From the NCBI GenBank assembly GCA_963210315.1, contig OY723273.1, positions 496,001 to 560,000 of the forward strand: a stretch of 64,000 nt of DNA, in the 5' to 3' direction. Below, in pieces: positions 1 to 9,850 of this stretch. The notes below the pieces were generated by a model, which saw only the letters and a program-made list of their open reading frames with translations, had not been told where the DNA came from and did not search any database. Made by a program: the position numbers and the translations under genes. Numbering within the stretch: the first letter of the stretch is position 1; each line of letters opens with the position of its first letter. This DNA comes from Rhynchopus euleeides (lineage: Eukaryota; Euglenozoa; Diplonemea; Diplonemida; Diplonemidae).

Positions 1-2489
1 CAACGGGGCGACCATAACGGGAATAGATTCCTGAGGGTGTTTCAAATTCGGATTTTCTGGTACGTTTTTTTCTTTTCCCCCACCATAGGGTTGTCGTTGT
101 AGTGCATGCACCGGCAGGGCCCGTGTGGTGTTTGTGTCCGCGCAAATGCGGGCGTGGTGTCGAACCGCGCTGTGCTGCCTGACGAGAAAGGCGGCAGGAT
201 GCAGTGCCATACGACCCACCCCAACAGACAGAACAACCGCAGTGGGATACAGGGAAGGTCGATACCACCCCCAAGTGAGCTGCCCTGCCCGTTTGTTTTC
301 CGACTTTTGACAAGAACAGCACTTCACACACACCCATCCTCGATTTAGAAACGACGAGGTTCCATTTTCGGCGAGTTTTTTTTGGGTACGTTTTGTGCAG
401 TGTGGGTGCTGTGATCACCCAACACGTTGCTGTTTTTTCCCCCCGCAGTACTGTTTCGACCCGGTGCCGTGTCAACGAAATACCTTTTTTTTTGTTTGTT
501 ATTTTTTCCCAATTGTCCAGGGGCCTCCGATCCGCGATGCTGACTGAGCGCATTTCTTTTTGGTGCACTTTTTCACCCCATTGTTTTGTGCGGTGAAAAT
601 GCCGAAAGAGTTGCCCCCAGACAGCCCCCCCCCCCCTCCCCCGAATCGCGAAGAACTCCCTTCGGTGTAAATCAAAATTCGGCCCACCCCACCCCCACCC
701 CCACCTCCTCCAGATCACAAGTGGCATCTTTTGCGACAGCTGAGGCCACACCGATCACACGCCGCTTCTGCAATACCCCACCGTAACAGGTCACCCTCAC
801 ACATCGATGGACACACCCACGACGCAAGCGCGAGGCGGATTCCAACGGGAATGAGTTTGCAGGGGGGCGGGGGGACGGGGTAGGATTCTGAAACATGATT
901 CAATTACATGAAGAAAAAAAAGGGAAAAAACGTTGTTTGTGACGCCAAATTGTAACGCCGAACCCGAGGGGGGGGGGGGAGCTGATCGTCGAGAGTGAAT
1001 GGAAAAGTAAGTCGCCCAGCACCTTCTTGCGAACCCGGGGGGGGGGGGGGGGTTTGATCGTCGAGAGGGGAGAAACACAAACAAAAAAACACACACGTAT
1101 ACACACGTCAAATCTTTTGTGGAAATCGCCGACATCACCTACTTTTTTTTGACAGGTGTGTGCAGGCAAAGCAACAAACCTCTCATGCCCTTCAGCCACA
1201 CTGTAGCGAAGCCCGCCATCCCCTGTCGTGATTCTCTTTTGCAGAGGGGGGGGGGGGGGGCTCAGGTCCCCCCTGCCTTCCTTTGGCGCAATACCCCAAC
1301 GGAGGCACTGCAAACTCACCCAACACTCGCCCACCCACCCACCCCTCACCCCACTCCCCTACCCTACCTCCCCCTCGAGCAAAGCCCCAACCGCTTGGGC
1401 AGAGTGCCCTCCCCAGTCGGTGTTTTTGCTTTCAGGAGAAGAGAAGGGAGGGAGGGAGGGAGGGAGAGGGGGGGGGGGTGGTGGTTGGCTGTCCCTCAGC
1501 ATCTTCTTCATTAGAAGTGCCTCCAAATGAAGTGTCAAAAGTTTTGGAACTGTTTTTACGGAAACAGGAGGGGAGAGGGGGTGTGGGGTGAAATGAATCC
1601 CGGCGGGTTTAATAGTGCCGCTCACATCGGGGAAGGGGGGGGGGGGGGGTGGCGGTGGTGGGGGGGGAGAGTGTGTATGGGCTTGGGGAAACCCAGCTGA
1701 AAACAATCTCAGCCAGAATCCATTCCAACTCATGGGGTGTGGGGATGAGGGCTCGAGAAGGAGGGAATGCTGCCCTCATATGTGTGACGCCATCCACGGG
1801 TGGCGGCACATCTAGGGAGGGAGGGTGGTGGTGGTGCGGGGTAGTTTTGAGACGGCAGAGCTGAAAGTACGGAAGGGTGAATGGGTGAAGGAGAGGGGGT
1901 GGTGGTGACGGGGTGGTGGTGGAGTGTGTGTGTTTGGTGGAGGGAGAGAGAGAGAGAGAGGGGGGGTGCTTGTCTTTTTTCCTTTGGGTCATCATCCCAC
2001 CCCCCCACCCCGTCCCATCCCCGCTCGAATATCCTGTGCAAGAGGCGATTGTTGCGGTGATTCGCCTTTTCAACGGAAACAGCCTGCTTGCTGCGCGCGA
2101 GCATGCTGCAGGGCATGGCGAGAACCCCTTTTCTTTAAGGCATCGGGCACACCAGAGCGATCGGGTATGCTCGCCCCCTGGGCGTTGCGTCAACCCATAT
2201 TTGAACGATTTGAGCGATTCCGCATTGCCCCTTGGGGTTTTTAAGGCACCAGTTGTTCGCCGCGTGGCTTTTAACCCCCTCCTTTTTTTCTACAACCCTG
2301 CGAAGTCAGTTTCAGTGCGATAAAAACCCCTTTGCCTACACGCGTTGGTTAACCCCCCCCCCCCCCTGCCGCCCCCCCCCCCTCCTTCAGCTTATTCCAC
2401 GCGCTTCTGCCGGGAGCATCTTGCGATCCAGAGCAGAACCCTCTGGCATGTGTTCTGCGACACACACAACTCCAAAAGTCTCCGGTTTG

Positions 2490-2529
<40 letters not shown>

Positions 2530-3397
2530 AAGAAGGTATGAATATTCGTTCGCGGGGATATTCACACCTCATGATGTAATCATAAACGAGATACAGAGAA
2601 GGGGGGGGGGTAAAAGAGTGCGACCGAAAGGGGAATGGGGATGCAGCCTCACAGACAATGCCGGGGGGCTAACAGACCCGCCCGTCTAACGGGTCGCACA
2701 CAGTAAAACCTCACAAGTGGAGGCAACAGGTGCGGGTGGGGTGTGGACTTTCTTTTGCATCTCTCAGCAGGATGATGAAACATGATGGCGGTTCCGCCAA
2801 GGTTGCGTGGGTGTTTTGTGTGGGTGACCGCCAGTTTTTCTTTTTTTGAACGGAGGCAGGGTATTTTCTTGACCCAGAAGTTCAGGGGGCTCCTCACGTT
2901 CTGTGTGAGTCAGCAGCTATCGCATCAAGAACAGGGTGTTCGGTGCGCTATGCACTGGCGCAAACAAATAATGATTTCGCGTGCGGATACACGCTGATCA
3001 CTATCTGAAAGATATGAGCACACCCTGGCCAGGTTATAGACGTGCCCTCATGACAGCTGAGGGAAAATGGGGGGATGGTGGGGTGGATAACAATAGTCAG
3101 AATGAAGCATAAAAAGAAGGGGGTTTTTGGCGTTGTTTGTGTGCAGGATACGGAATACTGCCATGTCCCTTTTTTGACTGCAGGACAGCTTAGCTGCCCC
3201 CCCTAAAACAAATGAAACCACACGCTCTCTTTCAGACAAAGGGTATGGCACTCGGTTCATTCAGGTCAGAATATTCTCACACCTGCCACATCCCGCTTGT
3301 GTCCGATGGTTCTTTTTCTCCCCGTTTGTTTGTGCGCACCTGTGTGTATGCGTGTCCATACGTGCGCTGCCAACAGTCAATTTTTACCGTGGCCTGC
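1..3397. other. gene-poor spacer, homopolymer-rich
   Basis: No convincing gene. Open frames here are translations of poly(G)/poly(C) runs (for example near 970, 1040, 1245, 1640, 2350) and of (GA)n near 1945 and 2492-2524. No splice-consistent exon, conserved motif or terminal repeat was recognised. Confidence 0.6.
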
Positions 3398-3405
3398 GGC
3401 AGGTT

Positions 3406-5265
3406 CAGGGCGTTCGCTACTGGGCGAAGTTGGGCCAACTTCGCCTAAATAAATAAATGTTCAGATTTACTTCGCCCCAACTTCGCCCAAGGGGGCGAAG
3501 TTGGATAAAAAAATTCTGGGCTCGGCCCCCACCCCCCGAAGGGGGGTGGGTGGTGAAAGAGCCCACGGGATCACGAGCCTCAGGGGATGGGGAATGCTCG
3601 AAGAAGGAAGTGTCAGAAGGAGACCACAACTGCCTTCCCCAAAGTACGATGTATTGCTCCGCCCAGACCCCCCTGTGGCGTATGTCTGGTGCCCAAGTCC
3701 TTTCAAGTTGCATGAATCTATCCATCCGCAATGAACAGATGTTCACTACCGTGGCCTCCGGCGGCTGGGGGGCTCCGCCTCCCCAGACCCCCCTGGCAGC
3801 CGAACTGTGTGGCACAGCGGTCCCTGCCGATCCACGCGTTTCGCTCATAAGTAAGGCTATTAGTGTCTTCGGAGGTACTAACAGCCTTGCCAGAAGTGCA
3901 GTGATCTGCCCTCTCAAGGAGAGGTAGCCAATGTGTACCTCCCGAGGGGGCGCGAAGCGCCCCCGAGGGGCGCCTCCCCGACGGATAAAAAATTTTCCCG
4001 AATTCCCAACAGGGCTGTTCCTAACTGGGGGGCTTGTTCCCCACTTTCAGGATTCTGAACTTTTTTTCTAAGAATTTTTGTAAGGGGAAAAAAAGTTTTT
4101 TTCTAAGAATTTTGTTAGGGGAATTTTTTTCTAAGGTTGTTTCGCAGAGGAAAAAACTTTTTCTAGGGCGCGCACAAGGATGGAAGGGAAGTCTGTCCCA
4201 CGTACCGTTCGCCTTGCTGGCCAACTGGAGAGCCAGACGTTCACTACCGTGGCCTCCGGCGGCTGGGGGGCTCCGCCCCCCAGACCCCCCTGTGGCGTAC
4301 GTCTCGTACTCAAGTCCTTCGAATCCCATCAAGTCGGGGTCCAACCACTCCAGTCGCCTCTGAGGACGCAGCCAACTCGCACAGAATCTGTACGCCCACA
4401 CGAACAGATGTTCGCTACCGTGGCCTCCGGCGGCTGGGGGGCTCCGCCCCCCAGACCCCCCATGTAGCGTGTGCCCGTCCATCTATCTCACTTCCCCGGG
4501 TACAGTGCAGCGTAGGAGGTCAGCGCCGCATCCATGAAGCGCTTCTTCGAAGCCTGGCTGACATCGGACAGGAGGTCGGGCTTCCCCACCTGGGAGGTAC
4601 ACTTGCCGCGTTCGCGACATGCGTGACACGCGACACGCTACCTGAAACGTGAGTGTGCCTTGCTAACACGGGCATTTCAACGGTCTGCCGACGACCGTTC
4701 CCCAAACCAGTAAACCAGCAGTTTTGGAAAATCGGAGAGATCACCCTACTGCGCTGAATATGGTGCGCACCACTGCAAAAATCCCCGGGAGCTTTTGGGC
4801 TTTCAGACCTGAAGGGGCCAGCAGGTGGGTGGCGTCGGGGAGTGGCAGCTTTGTAACTGTCCTCCAGCTGCTGGCATGTCCAGCCCTGCGAGAGTGCCAA
4901 GGTGTATTGAGTCCCTGCGGAGCACAACCCCCGATGAGAACGAGTGCCAGATGATCCTCATTCATTTTCAGCTGTAACGCGCATGAGGGGCACTCTCTGC
5001 CGCAAGCATCTGGGCATCACTCGAGAGCTGTCACATGATGACGCGGAGAGAAATCAGAGAAAAAGTCCCGCCTGACGGGCACGCGCCTGGAAACTGTGGG
5101 GGGGCGAGCAAAAAATCCCTTGTAAAAATTCTTAGAAAAAACCTGGTTCCCCGACCCAAAAAACCTGGAAAAAGGGCTCGTTCCCCGCCCAGGCCTGATT
5201 CCCAAAACCCAAAATAAAACTTCGCCCACCCCACACGGGATCGGTGGGCGATAGCGAACGCCCTG
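3406..5265. mobile_element. hAT-like non-autonomous element
   Basis: The ends form an inverted repeat: left CAGGGCGTTCGCTA, right TAGCGAACGCCCTG. Both sides carry the same 8 bp, GGCAGGTT (3398-3405 and 5266-5273). An 8-bp duplication with TIRs beginning CAGGG is the hAT pattern. The interior has subterminal CGAAGTTGG motifs in both orientations (about 3425-3506 and 5217-5227), A/T-rich blocks containing TTCTAAGAATTTT, and two to three copies of a GC-rich hairpin repeat. No transposase frame is visible, so it would need trans-mobilisation. The TSD and TIR are read directly; the superfamily is inferred. Confidence 0.75.
3740..4462 (+). repeat. GC-rich hairpin repeats in hAT-like element
   Basis: Three copies (about 3740-3802, 4238-4292, 4406-4462) of a unit reading GTTC(A/G)CTACCGTGGCCTCC, then GGCGGCTGGGGGGCTCCGCC and a run of C. 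GGGGGGCTCCGCCCCCC is a strong hairpin. The last two copies are about 170 bp apart with related sequence between them. The same unit recurs on the minus strand at 15169-15402 and 48078-48258, and a fragment ends at 33689. Confidence 0.7.
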
Positions 5266-6170
5266 GGCAGGTTATATCAAAAAAAACTGATTATTTTTGG
5301 GGTGTTCAGCGTTCGAAGAACACAAACTGTCGTTGCTACCTTCTCTCTTGAGATTCACTCGGTTGCATTAGTTTCATCTCTTTGACCAACCGCGTAAAGA
5401 CACCACCATCACTTCTCCCCGACACCCCCCTTCCTAGCTCCTGATAACCCACAGTCGAAACAACGTCTTCCGCGGCACCATCCGGGCACCGCGATAAAAA
5501 AAAACAAATGGAGGATTGGCGGGGGCGGTATTGTTGGGGGCATCGGGTCCAACCGATATGTTTCCCTGCGAATGCAACACTCACAATGCACGCACGCCGG
5601 TTGAGATTGGATCGAGGGGCAAGGGGGGTGGGGTGGGGTGTGTGTGTGTGTGGTGACCACGTTTTGTGTGGGGAGATCCTGCGCGGATCATTGCCCACCC
5701 CCGCCCATTTCTACGTCACAGCGGAGGCCCCACTCGGGTTAGAGTGTGGGGCCAACTCAGTGCCACTCCGGGGAGGAGGGCGTGCAGCATAGCCGGCGTG
5801 GTGTGCTTGGCAGCAATGTGGTAGTGTTTTGCCATCGCTGTATGTGTGTGTGTGTGTGTGGGAGAATGAGTTTGGTGATCGGAAAAGAGAAAAAGAATTC
5901 AAATAGGATGTGGGGGGGGGGGGGGATACGGCCCGCCCACTCCCCCTCCTCTCCCTCCATACACCCCCCCCCCCCCCCACCCCCAGTGTACAGACACGCC
6001 GAAGCGGGGCGGAATGGACGGGAGGGCGGATGTGGTAAAGGGGGCGGATGGGGGGGGGGGGGAGGAAAAGCGGAAGGCGGAAAGCTGCAACGAGGGTGAG
6101 AGGAACAGTCGGAGGGACGAGGGCCCAGACGAAGGGGGATGGGGGGGGGGGGGGGGGAGGAATGGGTGGA
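5266..6170. other. spacer holding a truncated retrotransposon copy
   Basis: No host gene seen. It contains the truncated non-LTR copy (separate entry), a (TG)n tract near 5843-5860 and long poly(G)/poly(C) runs near 5910, 5966, 6050 and 6132-6157. Confidence 0.55.
5639..5816 (-). pseudogene. 5'-truncated non-LTR retrotransposon fragment
   Basis: The minus strand encodes the last residues of the same protein family as the full element at 54831-60860: HCCQAHHAGYA, then SGTELAPHSNPSGASAVT and a TAG stop at 5711-5713. The 3' untranslated segment is also shared (ATCCGCGCAGG in both copies), and both end in an (AC)n tract. Only about 180 bp remain, as expected of target-primed reverse transcription that stopped early. 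It differs at many positions from the full copy, so it is an older insertion or another subfamily. Confidence 0.75.
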
Positions 6171-6803
6171 TACACGGTGGCCTGGTCAGCTGACTGACCA
6201 GGTTTTGACCAGGTCCAAATCTGACCAGGTCATGACCAAATCTGACCTGGTCATGACCATGTCATACCTGGTCATGACCAGGTCATTTTCACCCATTTTA
6301 ACCGGGGGGAACATGTTGAGTGGCCAAGCAGGGGGAACAATTCGCATATTCCGGACTCTCTCCGGCCGTTGTGGAAAGTATGGGTCAAAAGGGTTCAACC
6401 ATACCCCGAGTCGAGAAAGAAGTCGAAGCTTGAATCATGTTGGACACAAGGGGAAAATGGTCAAAATTGGCCCAAAATTACCAAAAAAAATGAGGCCCCC
6501 TGCCCAGGTTCCCTGCCCACCTGGACGCACTCAAGTGCCTCACACCGGGTCCCTCCCCCTGGTGGTATCCCAAAAAAGTGTCGAGGAGGTCTGCATCATC
6601 CCAGGCCACGCAGAAGGCGTCGAAGGGCCGCCAAGGGTGGTGTGGAGGAGAAGGACGCAGGGCCCAACACCCTGCTCTCCTTCGTCAAGCTTTACATTGA
6701 AAAGCGGAAGGGCGGCGAGCTGTTTCACAGCAGCCTCGCGGCGCTGTTTGAAAAGCCATCGCACCACCCACTGACAAGGAGTGGGGCAGGAAGCTGACAC
6801 AGA

Positions 6804-7400
6804 GTGAAGAGGCCGACAAGAACAAGGCCAAGACACTGCCCGCAGTCTACTCCATGCGTGTCTCTGGCAACACGCGTCGGAGGCGGCATGAAGCGCCTCA
6901 CGAGCGCCGACAAGAACTCGTCCGAGTACGAGGTGCTGACGGAAGCGGGGTGCTCGGATGAGGTGCTGGGAACCGATATGAAGAGGCTGCCCACCGCTCA
7001 GAGCGCGGTGGGCAGTACTTCTTCGAAGGCAGCTGATAAACAACTGATCCCGAACGACGGATCGGTCATGACTGTCACGGTCATGAGGGACCTGCCCTAC
7101 AAGAGCGAGGTTCCGAATGGTCTGCACGCCCGAACGTTCATTGTGGCGGTGGGGGCAACACCACAGGCAACGCAGGGGCAGGGTGTCGTGACCATCGACA
7201 TCCAGTTGGTGAACGCGGTGATGAGGCAGGCGGTGGTGACAAAGAAGCCCGACCAGTGGGCGTGCCTCAACGTCGCCGTGAGTGACAACGACAAGGATGC
7301 TGACCCCGCTGGACCCGCTGGACCCGAGCATCCCGATGCAAGCGAGGACGAGGAGGACGAGAGTCCCATCGGCAGTGCCGTAACGGTTGACCACATCTGA
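6804..7400 (+). CDS. hypothetical cargo frame
   Basis: A 198-codon frame inside the TA element. It reads like diverged protein rather than low complexity in its middle part (near ADKNSSEYEVLTEAGCSDEV and KKPDQWACLNVAVSDNDKDA) and ends in an acidic tail (EDEEDESPIG). A second coding-like stretch just upstream in another frame (around 6610-6780, GPNTLLSFVKLYIEKRKGGE) suggests a frameshifted or spliced gene. No family is recognised and no start context supports this ATG. It could be a captured host gene fragment or a decayed element protein. Confidence 0.3.
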   Translation: MKRPTRTRPRHCPQSTPCVSLATRVGGGMKRLTSADKNSSEYEVLTEAGCSDEVLGTDMKRLPTAQSAVGSTSSKAADKQLIPNDGSVMTVTVMRDLPYKSEVPNGLHARTFIVAVGATPQATQGQGVVTIDIQLVNAVMRQAVVTKKPDQWACLNVAVSDNDKDADPAGPAGPEHPDASEDEEDESPIGSAVTVDHI

Positions 7401-7417
7401 TTGTGACACTTTTCAAA

Positions 7418-7526
7418 GGGGGTCTTCGCTACGGGGTGATCGTCAGTGCATTTTGGTGCCTTTCCTGTTGAATTGGCTGAAAACTGACGAAGATTGACGA
7501 AGGATAACGACTCAGCGAAGACCCCC
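7418..7526. mobile_element. 109-bp foldback element, family 2
   Basis: The ends are GGGGGTCTTCGCT on the left and AGCGAAGACCCCC on the right, flanked by a 3-bp duplication AAA (7415-7417 and 7527-7529). The length is exactly 109 bp, as in family 1. The inner motif TTGGCTGAAAACTGACGA parallels TTGGCTGACAACTGACGA of family 1. Non-coding. A truncated relative lies at about 52690-52764. Confidence 0.8.
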
Positions 7527-7567
7527 AAAGAGTGTAAAAGAATGGAGAAGGGAGTACCCTGCCTTGA

Positions 7568-8062
7568 ATGCCTCAGGACCCTCAGGATCCTCAGAACTGC
7601 CACCTATTTGCTCTCTCCGACGAAGCGTTCGAGAGGGAGAATGGGGAGAGGAAATTGCGGGCCAGGACAACATCTGCTCGTTTCCGGGAGAGGGACCTGA
7701 TGGTGTTCGAGCTGGCAACCTATGCCCCCGCGCCAGTTTCGGCAACGACCCCGCAAGAATTTTCGTGTACCCTTTTGCAATACAATGTCATATCGTTGTG
7801 CGGGAAGTGCATGACAGCGGGTCCCGTATGGATGAAAAACTTCGATTCGTTTCGGCACCGTCTCAGGACTCTCGGTAGCAGTCGGGTAACCCCTGTCGGC
7901 CCGATCGATTCGCTCGGCAAGTGTTCCGATGGCTGGTTACTGACTGGCGATGCTGCCTGCAACACGCGGTGGTCTCCGTATTTGCCTCTGCGACAAGCAG
8001 CCGCCAATCCACACCCAGGATGCGAAGGACGGCGTGTTAGGCAAGGCAGCACTGGCCTGTGA
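7568..8062 (+). CDS. hypothetical cargo frame
   Basis: A 164-codon frame in the right part of the TA element. A stretch near FRERDLMVFELATYAPAPV and GKCMTAGPVWMKNFDSFRHR looks protein-like. The plausible continuation (LRICLCDKQPPIHTQDAKDG, then an acidic run EDPEEEEEGEECEEAEEG) is in a different frame from 7950, so the gene is probably frameshifted, spliced or decayed. No homologue is recognised. Confidence 0.25.
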   Translation: MPQDPQDPQNCHLFALSDEAFERENGERKLRARTTSARFRERDLMVFELATYAPAPVSATTPQEFSCTLLQYNVISLCGKCMTAGPVWMKNFDSFRHRLRTLGSSRVTPVGPIDSLGKCSDGWLLTGDAACNTRWSPYLPLRQAAANPHPGCEGRRVRQGSTGL

Positions 8063-8515
8063 AGCCGACGACGACAACGAAGATCCCGAAGAAGAGGAAG
8101 AAGGAGAAGAATGTGAAGAAGCGGAAGAAGGCAGAAAGCTGCTGATCATGAAGTTTCGTCGCCGACCCCACCCTCCCCTCCCCCGCCACCCCCCTGCACT
8201 GCAGCATATTTTATCGGTAATTTTGGGCCAATTTTGACCATTTTCCCCTTGTGTCCAACATGATTCAAGCTTCGACTTCTTTCTCGACTCGGGGTATGGT
8301 TGAACCCTTTTGACCCATACTTTCCACAACGGCCGGAGAGAGTCCGGAATATGCGAATTGTTCCCCCTGCTTGGCCACTCAACATGTTCCCCCCGGTTAA
8401 AATAGGTGAAAATGACCTGGTCATGACCAGGTATGACATGGTCATGACCAGGTATGACCTGGTCAAGATTTGACCAGGTTTTGACCTGGTCAGGGTCTGA
8501 CCAGGCCACCGTGTA

Positions 8516-9850
8516 ATAAGATATTGATCAGCGAGGGTGGGGTGGGGTATAGGGCCAGGGGAGGGGAGGGGGGGGGGGGGGGGTTGGCCAATCCCCCCCC
8601 CTCTCCCCATTGCCTTGGTGAAACTGCGCCCTGGTTTGGCGCGTAAGTAATGTTTCATCCTCATTTTTTCCCCCCCTCTCTCTCTCTCTCTCTCTTTGGT
8701 GTCGGCAGCCACAGGCACCGCCTGATCTGCGACCTGCCCCATCTTGTATTTTGCAAGTTTTGAAAAATCGGGGGAAGAAAACCAATCGTAGAGTAGGCGG
8801 GAGTGGGGTGGGGGGGGGGGAGAGGAGGAGGCGGTAGCTGCGATTAGTGTGACTGTTGCACACCGATATTTCTGCGACTCTGATCTCGATTTTCCACACT
8901 CTGGGGGGCCCTCGCTACCAAGTGTGACTGAGTGAGAAAAAGTGAGAAGTCAGCCATGTTTGGCTGACAACTGACGACTCGTGACTCACAGTGACTCGTA
9001 GCGAGGGCCCCCCTGGTCTGGATTTTTTTTCTGGTGTTGATGTGCATCTACACAGAGGGTGGTGTTCTGTTGAACTCCCATCTTCTCTCCCCCACTCACC
9101 ACCCCCCCCTCCTCTTTTCAACCGAAAGGACATCCAGTCTGGGCCAGAATGATTTGAAATAAAGAGCGACCTCCCACTTTCTCAAGAGAGCGACAAACCA
9201 GTCAGCTGCGGTATTTCTCCAGAGATATATACAAGAGAAAGAAACAAGCCCACCCCATTGCGCATCTGCACCCGCCCCCCGCCCGCCCTCATGTCACACA
9301 GGAATATACCCGTGCACCACCACGCGAGGGTAAGGGGCGGCAACATCCCCTGATGTGGCAATTCACGCACTGAGTCCATCCACCGGCTTGGCGGGATGGG
9401 GCAATTTGGAGGGAATATTGAAAGAAAAAACAAAAGAAAAGAGGCTGGCGTGAAGGACGTGGTGTGTGTAGTCAGCCCGACCACCCAGCGTTGCTACAGT
9501 GCAGTGCAAAAAAAAGAGAGAGAGAAAGGGGGGATAGGGGGGGGGGGGGGGGTGAAGGCATGGGATAGAAATAGGCGCTGGCAATATTTGTTTGGTTTCA
9601 ATGTCAAATCTTCTTTTTCACACACACACACACACCGCACAACACAACACACAGCATCCAACACGACACACCCCACCACACAGAGAGACAATAGATCCAC
9701 TCACTCAGTCACACCTACCCACCACCCCCCCCCCCACCTCAACTCTTGCATTGTTTTCCTTTCACCACTCCTCCCCCCCCCCCACTCCCCCCCAAACCCA
9801 CTCCAAACATATAACTCTTCCCCCCCCCCCCCGACAATGAGGAGACAACC
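8516..9850. other. spacer downstream of the CCCH gene
   Basis: No gene seen. It holds poly(G) runs, (TC)n at about 8676-8695, a 109-bp foldback element (8904-9012) and a long C-rich/(CA)n tract at about 9615-9835 that lies 3' of the minus-strand gene. Confidence 0.55.
8904..9012. mobile_element. 109-bp foldback element, family 1, copy 1
   Basis: The TIR is GGGGGCCCTCGCTAC at the left end, ending CGAGGGCCCCC at the right. It is flanked by the 3-bp duplication CTG (8901-8903 and 9013-9015). The interior contains AGTGAGAAAAAGTGAG and a foldback TCAGCCATGTTTGGCTGA. Other copies are at 33006-33114 and 38088-38196. Confidence 0.85.

Larger units (their letters stand above)
6173..8513. mobile_element. 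TA-flanked TIR element with GACCAGGTC-type arrays
   Basis: The termini are CACGGTGGCCTGGTCAG on the left and its inverse on the right, each flanked by TA (6171-6172 and 8514-8515). About 310-330 bp at each end are inverted copies: first an array of GACCAGGT/ACCTGGTC/TCATGACC motifs in both orientations, then a shared unique block containing AACATGTTGAGTGGCCAAGC. The interior carries two coding-like frames and a 109-bp foldback element. The terminal CACGGTGG is shared with the element at 24946-33170. No transposase is recognisable. Confidence 0.8.

Noticed and set aside
4290..4345. tRNA gene or tRNA-derived SINE (TTCGAATCCC resembles a B box)
   Set aside because: No cloverleaf or A box could be built around it, and the reverse copy at 15300 has a different sequence at that point.
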